A DNA stretch of 64,000 nucleotides from Corynebacterium tapiri (GCF_006334925.1 NZ_VDHJ01000003.1:62001-126000), one strand, 5' to 3'; numbered from the stretch's first letter, positions 48,164 to 58,922 are shown. Notes: a model not told the origin generated them from the sequence alone. A program made the numbers and translations.

Positions 48164-49323
48164 CGGGTGACCTTAACCTCGGCCTTGGCGCCCGACTCGC
48201 TGAGGCCCTGCTCCTCCACGATGCGCTCAGCCTCTTCGATCAGGGTCTCCACGATCTTCGATTCGGGAACAGTCTTGATCACTTCACCCTTAACAAAGAT
48301 CTGGCCCTTGCCATTGCCGGATGCTACGCCGAGGTCTGCATCGCGCGCCTCGCCCGGGCCGTTGACCACGCAGCCCATGACGGCGACGCGCAGCGGGTAG
48401 TCCATTCCTTCGAAGGCGGCAGTGACCTCGTCGGCAAGCTTGTACACGTCAACCTGCGCGCGACCACAGGACGGGCAAGAAACGATCTCAAAGCCGCGGT
48501 CACGCAAGTTGAGTGCCTGCAGCATCTGGTCGCCTACCTTGATTTCCTCGACCGGATCGGCCGAAAGGGACACGCGAATGGTGTCGCCGATGCCCTGGGA
48601 CAGCAGCGCCGAGAATGCGGCCGTGGACTTGATGGTGCCCGCGAATTTGGTGCCGGCCTCGGTCACACCGAGGTGCAGCGGGTAGTCGCACTGCTCGGCC
48701 AGAAGGCGGTAGGCCTGCACCATAAGCACCGGATCGGAGTGCTTCACAGAGATTGCGATGTCTCCGTAGCCGTGCTCCTCAAAGAGGGAGGCCTCCCACA
48801 GTGCCGACTCCACCAGGGCTTCCGGGGTGGCCTTGCCGTGGTACTTCTCCAGGATGCGCTTGTCCAAGGATCCGCCGTTAACACCAATACGGATGGGGAT
48901 TCCCGCCTCTCCGGCGGCCTTGGCCACCTCGCCCACGCGACCGTCGAACTCCTTGATGTTGCCCGGGTTCACGCGCACGGCGGCGCACCCGGCATCGATG
49001 GCGGCGAAGATGTACTTCGGCTGGAAGTGAATGTCCGCGATCACCGGGATCGGAGACTTCTTAGCGATCGCTGGCAGCGCCTCGGCGTCGATCGGCTTCG
49101 GCACTGCCACACGCACCATGTCGCAGCCCGCGGTGGTCAGCTGGGCGATCTGCTGCAGAGTGCTGTTGATGTCGTGCGTCTTGGTATTCGTCATCGACTG
49201 CACGGACACCTGGTGGTCGGATCCCACGCCGACGTTTCCCACCATCAGCTGGCGGGTCTTGCGGCGTGGTGCCAACGTCGGTGCGGGTCCGTCGGGCAGT
49301 CCAAGTCCAATAGCGGTTGCCAT
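48160..49323 (-). CDS. ispG: (E)-4-hydroxy-3-methylbut-2-enyl-diphosphate synthase
   Basis: [4Fe-4S] enzyme of the MEP isoprenoid pathway, 387 residues. The C-terminal cluster cysteines are in [11 protein letters not shown] and [11 protein letters not shown]. The TIM-barrel part begins [29 protein letters not shown] site precedes the ATG. It lies downstream of rip and dxr, the MEP gene pair of this locus. Confidence 0.96.
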   Translation of the reverse strand: MATAIGLGLPDGPAPTLAPRRKTRQLMVGNVGVGSDHQVSVQSMTNTKTHDINSTLQQIAQLTTAGCDMVRVAVPKPIDAEALPAIAKKSPIPVIADIHFQPKYIFAAIDAGCAAVRVNPGNIKEFDGRVGEVAKAAGEAGIPIRIGVNGGSLDKRILEKYHGKATPEALVESALWEASLFEEHGYGDIAISVKHSDPVLMVQAYRLLAEQCDYPLHLGVTEAGTKFAGTIKSTAAFSALLSQGIGDTIRVSLSADPVEEIKVGDQMLQALNLRDRGFEIVSCPSCGRAQVDVYKLADEVTAAFEGMDYPLRVAVMGCVVNGPGEARDADLGVASGNGKGQIFVKGEVIKTVPESKIVETLIEEAERIVEEQGLSESGAKAEVKVTR

Positions 49324-49377
49324 GTGCTCTCCTCGCAAATTACGGCAGCTTAAGCCGGGTTGTTGGCACTCATGCTA

Positions 49378-50466
49378 TCAGTTGAATAGCTGCACGGGAT
49401 TGACCACATCAGCCACTATGGTCACTAACCCCAGGCCCAACATCAGGCCCGCTGCCACATAGGTAATCGGCATCAGCTTGGTGTAGTCGACGGGGGTGCG
49501 CCGCCGGGTCAGCTTCTCGTACAGGACGACGGCGATGTGCCCGCCGTCCAGCGGTGGGAGCGGAATGAGGTTGAACAAGGCAAGGAAGAAGTTCAACGAG
49601 GCCAGCATGAGCCAGAACCCGTCCCAGATGGAGTGGGACGCTAGCTCTCCCCCGACCCGCGAGGCGCCCACCACGCTCATTGGCGAGTCATCGGCGCGCT
49701 CAGCACCGAAGATAGAGGCAACGACGCCGGGAACCTTCGCAGGAAGGCTTGCTAGGCCTTTAACTGTTTGGCTCAGTCCTCGGCCGGCAAATTCTGCGGT
49801 TGCAGAAATCCCCTCGACCGGGCCGTATTTCTTGACGGCGTCCTTGATTGGCGCGCTAACCACCCCGACAGTGCCTTGCGGCCCCACCGTGACCGAAACG
49901 GGTGCGCCATCTACGGTAAGGGTCACCTGCTGGCCGGGCTTCTGACTAATCACCTGCGCCAGCTGTGGGAACGTCGCCACGCGCTGCCCATCGACCGCCG
50001 TAATCCGGTCCCCAACCTCGATCCCAGCCGCCTGCGCTGTGCCACCCGGAAGGACCTCTCCCACCACCGGGGTCGTATCGGCATGCGGATTGGGCAGACC
50101 CGAGGTCAATGCGACGCCATAGATGACTGCCAACCCCAGCAGAAGGTTAACGATGATGCCGCCGGCGAGCACCACCACACGCTGCCACCAGGGCTTATTG
50201 ACCATCGCGTGGGGAGCTTCCTCGGGCGTGACCTCATCCTGGGCCGTCATACCCGCGATCTCGCAGAACCCGCCAAAAGGTAGCGCTGCCACTCCGTACT
50301 CGGTCTGCCCCACCTTCTTGGACACCACCGTCGGCCCGAAACCAATGAAGTAGCGTCGCACGCGCATGCCAAAGGCACGCGCTGCCAACATGTGGCCCGC
50401 CTCGTGCAGCGCGATGGTGACGGCGATGCCGACGGCGAACAGGATCATTCCTGCCAGGTATGCCAT
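49378..50466 (-). CDS. rip: Site-2 intramembrane zinc metalloprotease (Rip/RseP)
   Basis: A 362-residue S2P with HEAGH near residue 21 in the first helix, one PDZ domain (about 125-205), and the NLIPLPPLDGGH motif in the third helix. It cleaves anti-sigma factors or other membrane proteins; in mycobacteria Rip1 regulates cell-envelope genes. It follows dxr by 3 nt. Confidence 0.95.
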   Translation of the reverse strand: MAYLAGMILFAVGIAVTIALHEAGHMLAARAFGMRVRRYFIGFGPTVVSKKVGQTEYGVAALPFGGFCEIAGMTAQDEVTPEEAPHAMVNKPWWQRVVVLAGGIIVNLLLGLAVIYGVALTSGLPNPHADTTPVVGEVLPGGTAQAAGIEVGDRITAVDGQRVATFPQLAQVISQKPGQQVTLTVDGAPVSVTVGPQGTVGVVSAPIKDAVKKYGPVEGISATAEFAGRGLSQTVKGLASLPAKVPGVVASIFGAERADDSPMSVVGASRVGGELASHSIWDGFWLMLASLNFFLALFNLIPLPPLDGGHIAVVLYEKLTRRRTPVDYTKLMPITYVAAGLMLGLGLVTIVADVVNPVQLFN

Positions 50467-50469
50467 TGC

Positions 50470-51633
50470 TTAGCGAGTCTCTCTCGAAATCAGCGTCCGT
50501 GCTTGCTCCCGCGCCTGCTTCTCGACGTCCTGAATCGCCTCGATGCTCGAGCACTCCACCGCGTATCCGTCCGCCTGGGAAACGACCTCGGCGACGATGT
50601 CGACGATCGAGGTAAACGGGATGCGCTTGTGGAGGAACGCCTCGGCAGCCTCCTCGTTAGCTGCGTTGTACACGGCTGGCAGGGTGGCCCCGTGACTAGC
50701 AACGTGACGAGCCAGCTCGATGGCCGGGAACGCCTCATTGTCCACCGGTTCGAACTCCCACTGCGAGGCCGCGGTGAAGTCCAGGGCGTGCTGTGCGCCA
50801 TCGACGCGCTCGGGCCAGGCCAATGCATGGGCAATCGGGAGCAGCATGGACGGTGGCGAGGCCTGTGCGATGGTCGCCCCATCCTTAAAGGTTGCCATGG
50901 AGTGGACGATCGACTGGGGGTGGACGGTGACGTCAATGCGGTCTGCGGGAACGTCGAAAAGCAACGTCGCCTCAATCAGCTCCAGTCCCTTGTTGATCAA
51001 GGTGGCGCTATTAAGCGTGTTCATCTGCCCCATCGACCACGTGGGGTGGGCGGCGGCCTGCTCGGGCGTGACATCGCGCATCTGCTCGCGGGTCCAGCCG
51101 CGGAATGGCCCGCCCGAGGCGGTGAGCACGAGTCGGTCGAGCTCTGCCGTCGTGCCCGCACGCAGGCATTGCGCCATGGCGGAATGCTCGGAGTCGACCG
51201 GAATGATTTGTCCCTCGGCCGCCTGCTTGGTCACCCAGGTACCGCCAGCGACCAGCGACTCCTTGTTGGCCAGCGCGAGACGGCGGCCAGACTCGATCGT
51301 GGCCACAGTAGATCGCAGCCCCATGGATCCAACCAGCGCGTTCAGGACCACATCGCTGTCCTGGGACTGGACCAGCTCGTGCGGCTCGCGTAGAACTTTA
51401 CCCCCCAGTTGCTCGCTAATTTCGCGTGCGCTGTCTTCCCGAGAAACCGCGACCTGGCTGGGTGACAAGCCAAATTCTTGGGCCTGGGCAACCACCGTAG
51501 CGGGATCAGAACCCGCTGCAGCAATACCCACCAGCTGGAAGCGCTGGGGATTTCGACGCAGGATGTCCAAAGCCTGAATGCCGATGGAGCCAGTAGATCC
51601 GAGAACAATGACGCGGCGTTGAGTATCAGTCAC
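50470..51633 (-). CDS. dxr: 1-deoxy-D-xylulose-5-phosphate reductoisomerase
   Basis: Second enzyme of the MEP pathway, 387 residues from a GTG start. NADPH motif VLGSTGSIG at the N-terminus, [10 protein letters not shown], the metal site VDSEHSAM and ASGGPFR are all present. The upstream frame has no better start; the nearest ATG is out of frame. Confidence 0.96.
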   Translation of the reverse strand: MTDTQRRVIVLGSTGSIGIQALDILRRNPQRFQLVGIAAAGSDPATVVAQAQEFGLSPSQVAVSREDSAREISEQLGGKVLREPHELVQSQDSDVVLNALVGSMGLRSTVATIESGRRLALANKESLVAGGTWVTKQAAEGQIIPVDSEHSAMAQCLRAGTTAELDRLVLTASGGPFRGWTREQMRDVTPEQAAAHPTWSMGQMNTLNSATLINKGLELIEATLLFDVPADRIDVTVHPQSIVHSMATFKDGATIAQASPPSMLLPIAHALAWPERVDGAQHALDFTAASQWEFEPVDNEAFPAIELARHVASHGATLPAVYNAANEEAAEAFLHKRIPFTSIVDIVAEVVSQADGYAVECSSIEAIQDVEKQAREQARTLISRETR

Positions 51634-51748
51634 AACGGCTATTGTGTCATGCCTTTTAGGGGGTGCCTCGTCGCGCCCCGACACTAAGTGTGGAAGAATA
51701 GTCGCGAGTTATATCGCGCCGATTTGTCGTGTGTTAAAGGAGAACATC

Positions 51749-52201
51749 ATGGCTGCGTCCCATTCAGAGAAGGCGTACGAGGTCCACAACGGGGTATCCA
51801 CCCGCGATGTCCCGTCCGCAGCCTTCGGTTACAGTGCGGTCAGCCGCACTACCGTCCAGCTGGCCGGTTGGTTCAGCGTCTTCGTTCTGCTGATGTTCAA
51901 CTTTGGTAACCACAGCGGACACGTGGAGACGATCTGGCTGTTCTCCCTGGCCGCCGTGATCGCCCTTGGCCTGATCCTGCACGCATTTGAGCCGAAGCTG
52001 TCCCAGGTGCGCACCCTGACCGGACACAACAAGCCGCAGGGCCACCAGGAGCCGGACTGGGCTTACCTGCAGAAGACCCTCTCGGGCCCCTACGCCGAGC
52101 TCAGCGACTCCAACCTGCGCGCCCTGAACATTGAGCCGTCCCGCGTGGCTCACCTGCGCTCTGGAGCCACCACCGGTTCGACTGCGGTCACCAAGGGTTA
52201 A
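51749..52201 (+). CDS. DUF2631 family membrane protein
   Basis: A 150-residue protein with two membrane helices at about 38-56 (QLAGWFSVFVLLMFNF) and 64-80 (IWLFSLAAVIALGLIL), and a hydrophilic C-terminus. DUF2631 proteins are actinobacterial and uncharacterised. AAAGGAG lies 5-6 nt before the ATG. It occupies the same region as Rv2876 in mycobacteria. The 115-base gap upstream holds no clear promoter I can assign. Confidence 0.85.
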   Translation: MAASHSEKAYEVHNGVSTRDVPSAAFGYSAVSRTTVQLAGWFSVFVLLMFNFGNHSGHVETIWLFSLAAVIALGLILHAFEPKLSQVRTLTGHNKPQGHQEPDWAYLQKTLSGPYAELSDSNLRALNIEPSRVAHLRSGATTGSTAVTKG

Positions 52202-52233
52202 ATTCTTCCTGCTCTTCACGCGAGCAGATCACC

Positions 52234-52275
52234 AGGACCCGGCCCCAACACACATGGGGAACCGGGTCCTTTCTT
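52234..52275 (+). terminator. Terminator of the DUF2631 gene
   Basis: AGGACCCGG (52234-52242) pairs with CCGGGTCCT (52262-52270), with an inner CCCC/GGGG extension, then TTTCTT on the plus strand. Confidence 0.8.
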
Positions 52276-52307
52276 ATGCCCAGCGCAACCCGCGAATCTA
52301 GTACGAG

Positions 52308-53210
52308 TTACTGAGGCGGCAGCATGCTGGACAATTGAAGTAACCCCGATTCCACATCACGACGGGCGCCCTCAGCCGCATCGGTCGCGCTAAAAACCTC
52401 CGACGACCCCGCCTGCTGAAGAGCGTCGTCAAAGCCCTGCGCTAGACCATGAATGGGCTCCCACATTCCATCTGCCCCAAATGGAACCAAGGGCAAGGGC
52501 GATGGAGCAGCTCCCGTTTCAAAGGCCCCATGGGCGGTTTCCGTTAACTGATCAGCCGTTCCATTGATCTGAGCCGCCACGGAGAAGTCGACGCCATAGG
52601 ATGCGGTCGCGTGATACGAGCGATGGTCATCGGACCACCCGAACTTTGTACCGATCACCCCTGGCAAGTGTGCGGTTCCAAAATCCTGCCGATACCCGTC
52701 GGCTGCGCGTGGGCTGGCCTGAGCCAGGTTAATGAGCACCAGATCGCCGGGGTTCTCTCGTTTCTTTGCTTCCAAAAATTTCACTGAATCGTACGTTGAG
52801 GTCGTCGAGTTACCCCAATGAGGCGCACTCTTAGTGTCTGTGAGCCCGTATCTAGAAGCTGTGTCGGTTATGGAAGCCGGGTATTTCCTGTATAGGTCGG
52901 TCGCGATACGGTCGTCGGAATTTCGAAGCATTGTTGCTGCCGCGGCGACATCTTCTGGGCTACCGACCCGAAAAACGAAATCAGCGATGTACATCTTCAC
53001 AATCGAAAGCCCCGGACGCGACTCATGCTGATTGGCCGTTCCTACTTGATAACCAGTGGGCGTGTGGTGGAACGAGATTTGCGCGTTCGCTGGCGCCGGG
53101 AGAACCCCATGTTCCGCTCGTGGTACGGGAGATGCAGCAGCCACAGGCGCACCAGCGAACAGTGAAAATGTGGTTACGAGGACTAATGAAGGAAGTCCCA
53201 GCCGAGCCAT
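52308..53210 (-). CDS. Secreted SxxK serine hydrolase-like protein
   Basis: A 300-residue exported protein with a signal peptide to about residue 26 (APVAAASP). It shows penicillin-binding/beta-lactamase-like motifs in order: SIVK at 69-72, SDD at 98-100, and a KTG-like TKFG at about 188-191 followed by GWSDD. The fold and activity are inferred. It lies in a non-core position between the DUF2631 gene and rlmN. AAAGGAG precedes the ATG. Confidence 0.7.
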   Translation of the reverse strand: MARLGLPSLVLVTTFSLFAGAPVAAASPVPRAEHGVLPAPANAQISFHHTPTGYQVGTANQHESRPGLSIVKMYIADFVFRVGSPEDVAAAATMLRNSDDRIATDLYRKYPASITDTASRYGLTDTKSAPHWGNSTTSTYDSVKFLEAKKRENPGDLVLINLAQASPRAADGYRQDFGTAHLPGVIGTKFGWSDDHRSYHATASYGVDFSVAAQINGTADQLTETAHGAFETGAAPSPLPLVPFGADGMWEPIHGLAQGFDDALQQAGSSEVFSATDAAEGARRDVESGLLQLSSMLPPQ

Positions 53211-53317
53211 GCAGAATCTCCTTTAACCAGAACCAAGCCAAGTTTCAGTCTATGGACAGCTTAAGCTCAGTTTCTGGTTAAGGTGGTGATTCTAACTACA
53301 TCTTTGGGAGTGACTTT

Positions 53318-54415
53318 CTAACGCTCTTCCGCGGCCAGCTGGCCACACGCTGCAGCAATCTCCTGCCCCTTGGTGTCACGGACAGTACAGGTCACACCCT
53401 GCGCCCGGACTCGGCGGACGAACTCATCCTGCCGCGCCTTTGGCGAGGCATCCCACTTGGAACCCGGAGTGGGGTTCAACGGGATGAGATTGACGTGCAC
53501 CTTTGGGCCCAGAGCTTGGTGGAGCTTGCGTCCCAGCATGTCCGCACGGAAGTCGTGATCATTGATATCGCGAATGAGTGCGTACTCAATGGAGACTCGG
53601 CGCCCTGACTTGTCGGCATAGTACCGAGCTGCATCAAGCACCTCGTCCACGGAGTACCGAGTGTTGATGGGCACGAGCGTATCTCGGAGTTCGTCGTCCG
53701 GGGTGTGCAGGGACACCGCGAGCGTGACTGACATATCCTCATCCGCCAGCTTGCGGATAGCGGGTGCTAGGCCCACCGTGGACACGGTGACGTTGCGCTG
53801 CGAGATGCCAAAGCCCTTCGGCGATGGCTCAGTAATCTGGCGGACCGCTGAGACGACGCGCTTGTAGTTCGCCAGGGGCTCACCCATGCCCATGAACACG
53901 ATGTTGGACAGGCGAGAGTCCTCTGCGGCCATCATGGCAGCAGCTGCGCGTACTTGGTCGACAATCTCCCCGGTGGTCAGGTTGCGATCCAATCCACCCT
54001 GACCAGTCGCACAGAAAGGGCAGTTCATGCCGCAACCAGCCTGCGAGGAAATGCAGAGCGTGGCGCGGTCTGGGTAGCGCATGAGGACGGACTCCAGCAG
54101 GGTGCCGTCGTGAAGCTTCCACAGCGATTTGGTGGTCTGCCCGTCGTCAGTCTCGTGCTGACGCAGCGGATGCATAAGCTCGGGGAAGAGCTTTTCTGCC
54201 ACCTCGGCACGCTTGGCCTGGGGCAGGTCGGTCATCGTCGAGGTATCGGCCTCGAAGCGACCAAAGTAATGGCGGGCGATCTGGTCGGCGCGGAACTTGG
54301 GCAACCCCAGCTCCCCCAACGCTGCGATCCGCTGCTCAGGCGTGAGATCGGCGAAGTGGGTGGGAGGCATGGTCGGGCGGTTCGGCGTGAACTGCAAGCG
54401 TGCTGGCTGATTCAT
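53318..54415 (-). CDS. rlmN: 23S rRNA/tRNA adenine C2-methyltransferase RlmN
   Basis: Radical-SAM methyltransferase acting on A2503 of 23S rRNA and A37 of some tRNAs, 365 residues. The cluster motif is [11 protein letters not shown], and the C-terminal acceptor cysteine is in AAACGQL. SLH and IEYALI motifs are present. The start follows TAGGGT by 8 nt. Confidence 0.96.
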   Translation of the reverse strand: MNQPARLQFTPNRPTMPPTHFADLTPEQRIAALGELGLPKFRADQIARHYFGRFEADTSTMTDLPQAKRAEVAEKLFPELMHPLRQHETDDGQTTKSLWKLHDGTLLESVLMRYPDRATLCISSQAGCGMNCPFCATGQGGLDRNLTTGEIVDQVRAAAAMMAAEDSRLSNIVFMGMGEPLANYKRVVSAVRQITEPSPKGFGISQRNVTVSTVGLAPAIRKLADEDMSVTLAVSLHTPDDELRDTLVPINTRYSVDEVLDAARYYADKSGRRVSIEYALIRDINDHDFRADMLGRKLHQALGPKVHVNLIPLNPTPGSKWDASPKARQDEFVRRVRAQGVTCTVRDTKGQEIAAACGQLAAEER

Positions 54416-54423
54416 CGCCCCCT

Positions 54424-54443
54424 ACCCTACTAGCTAGCTAGTA
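54424..54443. promoter_or_regulatory. CTAG-rich perfect palindrome at the rlmN/cdsA junction
   Basis: TACTAGCTAGCTAGTA (54428-54443) is a perfect 16-bp palindrome with four CTAG-type tetramers. It overlaps the minus-strand TAGGGT (54424-54429), a likely -10 of rlmN, and the cdsA stop codon (54430-54432). It may be an operator for rlmN or a protein-binding site; purpose unproven. Confidence 0.4.
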
Positions 54444-55341
54444 CACCTAACACTAGCCAGGTCATGGCGGCCGACGGCAGCATGCCGTCCAACCGGTCCA
54501 TGACTCCGCCGTGCCCCGGCAGGAACCCCGACATGTCCTTGATGCCGATCTCGCGTTTGAATTGGGACTCGACCAAATCCCCCAGCGTGGCGCACAGCAC
54601 CATGCCAGCTCCGAGAATGAGCCCGATCCACCAGTGCCCGCCAAGCAGGAACACTACACAGAGCACACCGGCGACAAGGCCGGCAATCATGGAGCCGGCG
54701 AATCCCTCCCACGACTTCTTGGGACTAATCGCGGGCGCCATCGGACGAGACCCAAACATCACGCCCGCCACGTAGCCGCCGGTATCCGAGGCAACCACGC
54801 AAATCATGAACGTGAATATGAATAGGCTGCCGGGAACGCCGAGATCGGATAGCCCCGAAATCATGGCCGCAAAAGCACCGAACAGTGGCACCCAAGCCAG
54901 GACAAAAATGGCAATGGCGGTATCGCGCAGATAGTTGACCGGTGCTCGCTGCCGACCGTGGTGGAAGAGCCGGCCGAACATAATCAGCAGCACGAGCGCC
55001 GAGAACGCTCCCAGTGCGCCTGCTGGCCCCAGAGGCCAGGAGGCCCAGATAATGGCCTGCCCGCCCAAAATCATGATGGTGCGGGGCATGATATAGCTGC
55101 GCTCGCGCAGCCGGGTGATGACCTCCCACATGGCCAGGCCGATAGCCAGAGAGACGAGCGGGTACCACGCTATCGGGCCCACGATGATGGAGAGGATGAC
55201 CAACGCGCCCAGTCCGAGCGCCACGCCGATTGCCGTGGGCAGGTCTCTGCCAGCGGAGTTCTTGGGCTTGAGCCTATCGACCTGGATGATGGGTCCAATG
55301 CGCCCGACTACCGAGTCGTGCGCATCGTTTGTTAGCCCCAT
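54430..55341 (-). CDS. cdsA: Phosphatidate cytidylyltransferase
   Basis: Membrane enzyme making CDP-diacylglycerol from phosphatidate and CTP, 303 residues. The C-terminal CDS signature is KREIGIKDMSGFLPGHGGVMDRLD. About eight helices precede it, and the first ~35 residues are hydrophilic. It is followed by rlmN and preceded by frr, the usual order. Confidence 0.95.
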   Translation of the reverse strand: MGLTNDAHDSVVGRIGPIIQVDRLKPKNSAGRDLPTAIGVALGLGALVILSIIVGPIAWYPLVSLAIGLAMWEVITRLRERSYIMPRTIMILGGQAIIWASWPLGPAGALGAFSALVLLIMFGRLFHHGRQRAPVNYLRDTAIAIFVLAWVPLFGAFAAMISGLSDLGVPGSLFIFTFMICVVASDTGGYVAGVMFGSRPMAPAISPKKSWEGFAGSMIAGLVAGVLCVVFLLGGHWWIGLILGAGMVLCATLGDLVESQFKREIGIKDMSGFLPGHGGVMDRLDGMLPSAAMTWLVLGVLAS

Positions 55342-55401
55342 CAGGCTCCCTTTCGGTCGAAGTGAATTGGTCAGTGCGAAAAAGTGGCAAGGAGCAGAGG
55401 C

Positions 55402-55959
55402 TTAAACCTCCATCAGCTCCTTCTCCTTGGCGGCCACGACATCGTCCACCTTGGAAACGAAGGTGCCGGTGATCTTGTCCAGCTCGCCCTCGGCTGCCTT
55501 GACCTCGTCCTCGCCTGCGTCGCCATCCTTCTGCAGCTTCTTCAGCTGGTCCATTCCCTTACGGCGAATGTTACGAATAGCAATCTTGCCGTCCTCGCCC
55601 TTGGACTTGGCCAGCTTGACCATTTCCTTACGACGCTCCTCGGTCAGCTGCGGGATGGTCACGCGCAGTACCTGACCATCGTTAGTCGGGTTGACACCGA
55701 GGTCGGAGTTGCGGATCGCATTCTCGATCGCATCCATCGACGAGGGGTCGTACGGCTTGATGATCATCATGCGCGGCTCCGGAGTGGAGATGGTCGCCAT
55801 CTGCGGAACCGGAGTCAGCTGGCCGTAGAACTCGGCAACCAGGCCGTTGAACATGTTCGGGTTAGCGCGTCCGGTACGGATGGTCACCAGCTCTTCGCGG
55901 GTGTGCTCCACAGAGGAGTCCATGTGCAGCTTGGCGTCTTCGAGAATCTCGGCGATCAT
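55402..55959 (-). CDS. frr: Ribosome recycling factor
   Basis: A 185-residue RRF with the RTGRANPNMF motif near residue 31 and the IPQLTEERRKEMVKLAK segment. AAAGGAG lies before the ATG. It sits between pyrH and cdsA. Confidence 0.97.
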   Translation of the reverse strand: MIAEILEDAKLHMDSSVEHTREELVTIRTGRANPNMFNGLVAEFYGQLTPVPQMATISTPEPRMMIIKPYDPSSMDAIENAIRNSDLGVNPTNDGQVLRVTIPQLTEERRKEMVKLAKSKGEDGKIAIRNIRRKGMDQLKKLQKDGDAGEDEVKAAEGELDKITGTFVSKVDDVVAAKEKELMEV

Positions 55960-56016
55960 TGTGGGGTGCTCCTTTAGGGGGTAAATAAGGCTTGCGATGA
56001 ATGTAGCAGCTTAGGC

Positions 56017-56736
56017 CTAGGACTTGACCAGCGTGCCGATTTGCTCGCCGGCTACCGCACGCGCGATGTTTCCCTCAGTCAACAGGTTGAAGACCAGGAT
56101 CGGCATGTCATTGTCCATGCACAGGCTAAACGCGGTGGCGTCTGCGACCTTGAGGTTCTTCTCAATGACCTCGCGCGGAGTAATGCGATCGAAGCGCTGG
56201 GCGTTTTCATTGACCTTGGGGTCGGAGTCATACACTCCATCAACAGCCTTGGCCAGGAACAGGACGTCGCAGCCGATCTCCAGAGCACGTTGCGCGGCGG
56301 TCGTGTCCGTAGAGAAGTACGGCATACCCATACCGGCGCCGAAGATGACGACGCGCCCCTTCTCCAGGTGACGGTCCGCACGCAGCGGCAGGTAGGGTTC
56401 AGCGATCTGCGCCATGTTGATCGAGGTCTGTACTCGGCAATCAACGCCCTTCTGCTGCAGGAAGTCCTGCAGGGCCAAAGCGTTCATGACCGTTCCCAGC
56501 ATGCCCATGTAATCCGAACGTGCTCGATCCATGCCACGCTGCTGAAGCTGGGCGCCTCGGAAGAAGTTTCCTCCGCCAATCACGACGGCAATCTCCGCTC
56601 CCTTACGGGCAACATCCGCGATTTGCTCAGCGACGTTCTCCACCACGTCGGGGTCGATGCCTACTCGCCCACCCCCGAACATCTCGCCGCCGAGCTTGAG
56701 CATGACGCGCTTATATCCGGGCTTGTCTTCAGACAC
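56017..56736 (-). CDS. pyrH: UMP kinase
   Basis: Hexameric UMP kinase of the amino acid kinase fold, 239 residues. [12 protein letters not shown] near residue 12, [10 protein letters not shown] and [14 protein letters not shown] are typical. The start codon is GTG. It lies after tsf, from which it is separated by a terminator. Confidence 0.96.
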   Translation of the reverse strand: MSEDKPGYKRVMLKLGGEMFGGGRVGIDPDVVENVAEQIADVARKGAEIAVVIGGGNFFRGAQLQQRGMDRARSDYMGMLGTVMNALALQDFLQQKGVDCRVQTSINMAQIAEPYLPLRADRHLEKGRVVIFGAGMGMPYFSTDTTAAQRALEIGCDVLFLAKAVDGVYDSDPKVNENAQRFDRITPREVIEKNLKVADATAFSLCMDNDMPILVFNLLTEGNIARAVAGEQIGTLVKS

Positions 56737-56823
56737 GGGCCTTGCAACTCCTCTTTCGCAGGGACGTAATTTTTCTGCCGTCCCATACTACCGCGTGTAG
56801 GTGCCATACCCCGACATCGCAAG

Positions 56824-56853
56824 AAACCCCGCCGATTGGTGTCGGCGGGGTTT
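56824..56853 (-). terminator. Terminator after tsf
   Basis: AAACCCCGCCGA (56824-56835) pairs with TCGGCGGGGTTT (56842-56853) around a 6-nt loop. On minus the stem is followed by TTTCTT. It separates tsf from pyrH. Confidence 0.85.
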
Positions 56854-56870
56854 ACTAGCAGGGACCAGAA

Positions 56871-57698
56871 TTAGTGCTGGCCAACCTCGTAACGCACGAA
56901 GCCAGTCACGGTGATGCCGGCCTCGTCAGCGAGCTGCTGAACAGTCTTCTTGTTGTCAGCCACGGACGGCTGCTCGAGCAGGACGGCGTCCTTGTAGAAG
57001 CCCTTCAGGCGGCCCTCGACGATGTTCGGGATAGCCTTCTCCGGCTTGCCCTCCTCGCGGGTGATCTGCTCGGCGATGGAGCGCTCCTTCTCCACGACCT
57101 CTGCCGGAACATCCTCACGGGTCAGGTACTGAGCCTTCAGAGCAGCGATCTGCAGAGCCACAGCGTGGGCACCAGCGGCAGCAGCCTCACCCTCACCGGT
57201 GTAGGCAACCAGCACGCCGACTGCCGGCGGCAGGTCAGCGGAGCGCTGGTGCAGGTACTGGGTAACGTTCTCACCCTCGAGGGTGGCAGCGCGACGCAGG
57301 ATCAGCTTCTCACCGATCTTGGCGGAGAGCTCCTCGGTTGCGGTGGCGGCATCCTTGCCGTCGACCTCTACTGCAGCCAGCTCCTCCGGGGTGTTGGCCT
57401 TAGCAGCCGCGGCAGCCTCTGCGATGCGGTTAGCAAAGGTCTTGAACTCGTCGTTCTTAGCCACGAAGTCGGTTTCGGAGTTGATCTCCACGATGGTGTT
57501 GCCGGAGACAGCAACCAGACCCTCGAGGGCGTTGCGGTCAGCGCGCTTGCCCACGTCCTTTGCGCCCTTGATGCGCAGGATCTCGACGGCCTTGTCGAAG
57601 TCGCCGCTGGTCTCCTCGAGAGCCTTCTTGCAGTCCAGCATGCCGGACCCGGTCATCTCACGGAGCTTCTTCACATCGGCGGCAGTGTAGTTCGCCAT
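56871..57698 (-). CDS. tsf: Elongation factor Ts
   Basis: GDP-exchange factor for EF-Tu, 275 residues. N-terminal [28 protein letters not shown] and a C-terminal [15 protein letters not shown]. The ATG at 57698 is the UBA-domain start; the longer frame upstream is not used. Confidence 0.97.
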   Translation of the reverse strand: MANYTAADVKKLREMTGSGMLDCKKALEETSGDFDKAVEILRIKGAKDVGKRADRNALEGLVAVSGNTIVEINSETDFVAKNDEFKTFANRIAEAAAAAKANTPEELAAVEVDGKDAATATEELSAKIGEKLILRRAATLEGENVTQYLHQRSADLPPAVGVLVAYTGEGEAAAAGAHAVALQIAALKAQYLTREDVPAEVVEKERSIAEQITREEGKPEKAIPNIVEGRLKGFYKDAVLLEQPSVADNKKTVQQLADEAGITVTGFVRYEVGQH

Positions 57699-57788
57699 TT
57701 CTGGGCGATCCTCCTTGTATCGAATCGTTACTCGCTTGTTTAGAGAGTAGTCCACATTGCGCGGGAGTGCCGGCAACGGGGTGCAAAA

Positions 57789-57823
57789 AGTCCCCAAGAC
57801 CGCAAGCGTCGGTCGAGGGGACT
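57789..57823 (-). terminator. Intra-operon hairpin between rpsB and tsf
   Basis: AGTCCCC (57789-57795) pairs with GGGGACT (57817-57823), with an inner GACCG/CGGTC stem, and on minus it is followed by TTTTTGCAC. It is 25 nt after rpsB and could act as an attenuator setting the rpsB:tsf ratio. Confidence 0.7.
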
Positions 57824-57848
57824 CAAGAGCGCTTAATGAGAAGTGCTC

Positions 57849-58667
57849 TTACTTCTCCTGAGCAGCGTCCTCGGTGGAGGTAGCAGCTGCTGCAGCCTCA
57901 GCTGCGGCCTCGGCGTCAGCCTGAGCCTTCTCCTTGGTGTCACCAGCAGCTTCCTTCTGAGCTGCCAGCTGACGCTCCTCGCGGGAACGCTTTCCTTCCA
58001 GAACAGCCTCGCCCACGATGCGGGTCAGCAGCTTGGTGGAGCGGATAGCGTCGTCGTTGCCCGGGATCGGGAAGGTGACGTCGTCCGGATCGCAGTTGGT
58101 GTCCAGGATGGCCACCACGGGGATGTTGAGCTTCTTCGCCTCGGCGATGGCGATGTGCTCCTTGTTGGTGTCCACAACCCACATAGCCGACGGGGTCTTG
58201 GACATGTCGGAGATACCGCCCAGGACGCGCTCAAGCTTGGTGCGCTCGCGCGTAAGCATGAGCACCTCCTTCTTGCCGCGACCCTTGTAGCCGTCCTCAG
58301 CCTCGTCCATCGCACGGAGCTCCTTGAGGCGGCCCAGGCGCTTGGACACGGTCTGGAAGTTGGTGAGCATGCCACCGAGCCAGCGGTGGTTGACGTACGG
58401 CATACCGACGCGCTCGGCTTCCTCCTGCACGGCCTCCTGGGCCTGCTTCTTGGTGCCAACGAACAGGATGTGGCCGCCGTGAGCAACCGTCTCCTTGACG
58501 AACTCGTAGGCCTCATCGATGTAGGTCAGCGTCTGCTGCAGGTCGATGATGTAGATGCCGTTACGGTCGGTGAAGATGAAGCGACGCATCTTCGGGTTCC
58601 AGCGACGGGTCTGGTGGCCGAAGTGCACACCAGCGTCGAGGAGCTCACGCATGGTTACGACTGCCAT
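57849..58667 (-). CDS. rpsB: 30S ribosomal protein S2
   Basis: S2 of 272 residues: [32 protein letters not shown] start, [30 protein letters not shown] core and an Ala/Glu-rich C-terminal tail. AAAGGAG lies before the ATG. Its leader is over 200 nt from the promoter at 58893-58922, long enough for feedback control by S2. Confidence 0.97.
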   Translation of the reverse strand: MAVVTMRELLDAGVHFGHQTRRWNPKMRRFIFTDRNGIYIIDLQQTLTYIDEAYEFVKETVAHGGHILFVGTKKQAQEAVQEEAERVGMPYVNHRWLGGMLTNFQTVSKRLGRLKELRAMDEAEDGYKGRGKKEVLMLTRERTKLERVLGGISDMSKTPSAMWVVDTNKEHIAIAEAKKLNIPVVAILDTNCDPDDVTFPIPGNDDAIRSTKLLTRIVGEAVLEGKRSREERQLAAQKEAAGDTKEKAQADAEAAAEAAAAATSTEDAAQEK

Positions 58668-58892
58668 GTGTCTGCTCTCCTTTGGAAAGTAGTTGGTTTT
58701 CGGTTGAATGATGTGTCCGGATTTTGTCTTGCCGTTAAACAAGGTTTGTCCGAACCCTGGCGACAAATCGGTGACGGCACCCTCAGGCTCATCTGCTGTG
58801 AAGGGACCAAGCCGAAACGCGATGACTCTTGCTTCGAGCCGACTGCCGCGCGAAGTCAATACGCCCGCATAAAACGGACATACTGCGTCGCC

Positions 58893-58922
58893 CACAATAG
58901 CTTGATTGCGCAGAGATCACCA
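58893..58922 (-). promoter_or_regulatory. rpsB promoter
   Basis: Minus-strand TTGGTG (58917-58922) and TATTGT (58893-58898) are separated by 18 nt. This sigma-A-like promoter would give an rpsB leader of about 220 nt. In the rest of 58668-59014 I see no gene, and no promoter for the plus-strand M23 gene. Confidence 0.55.
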
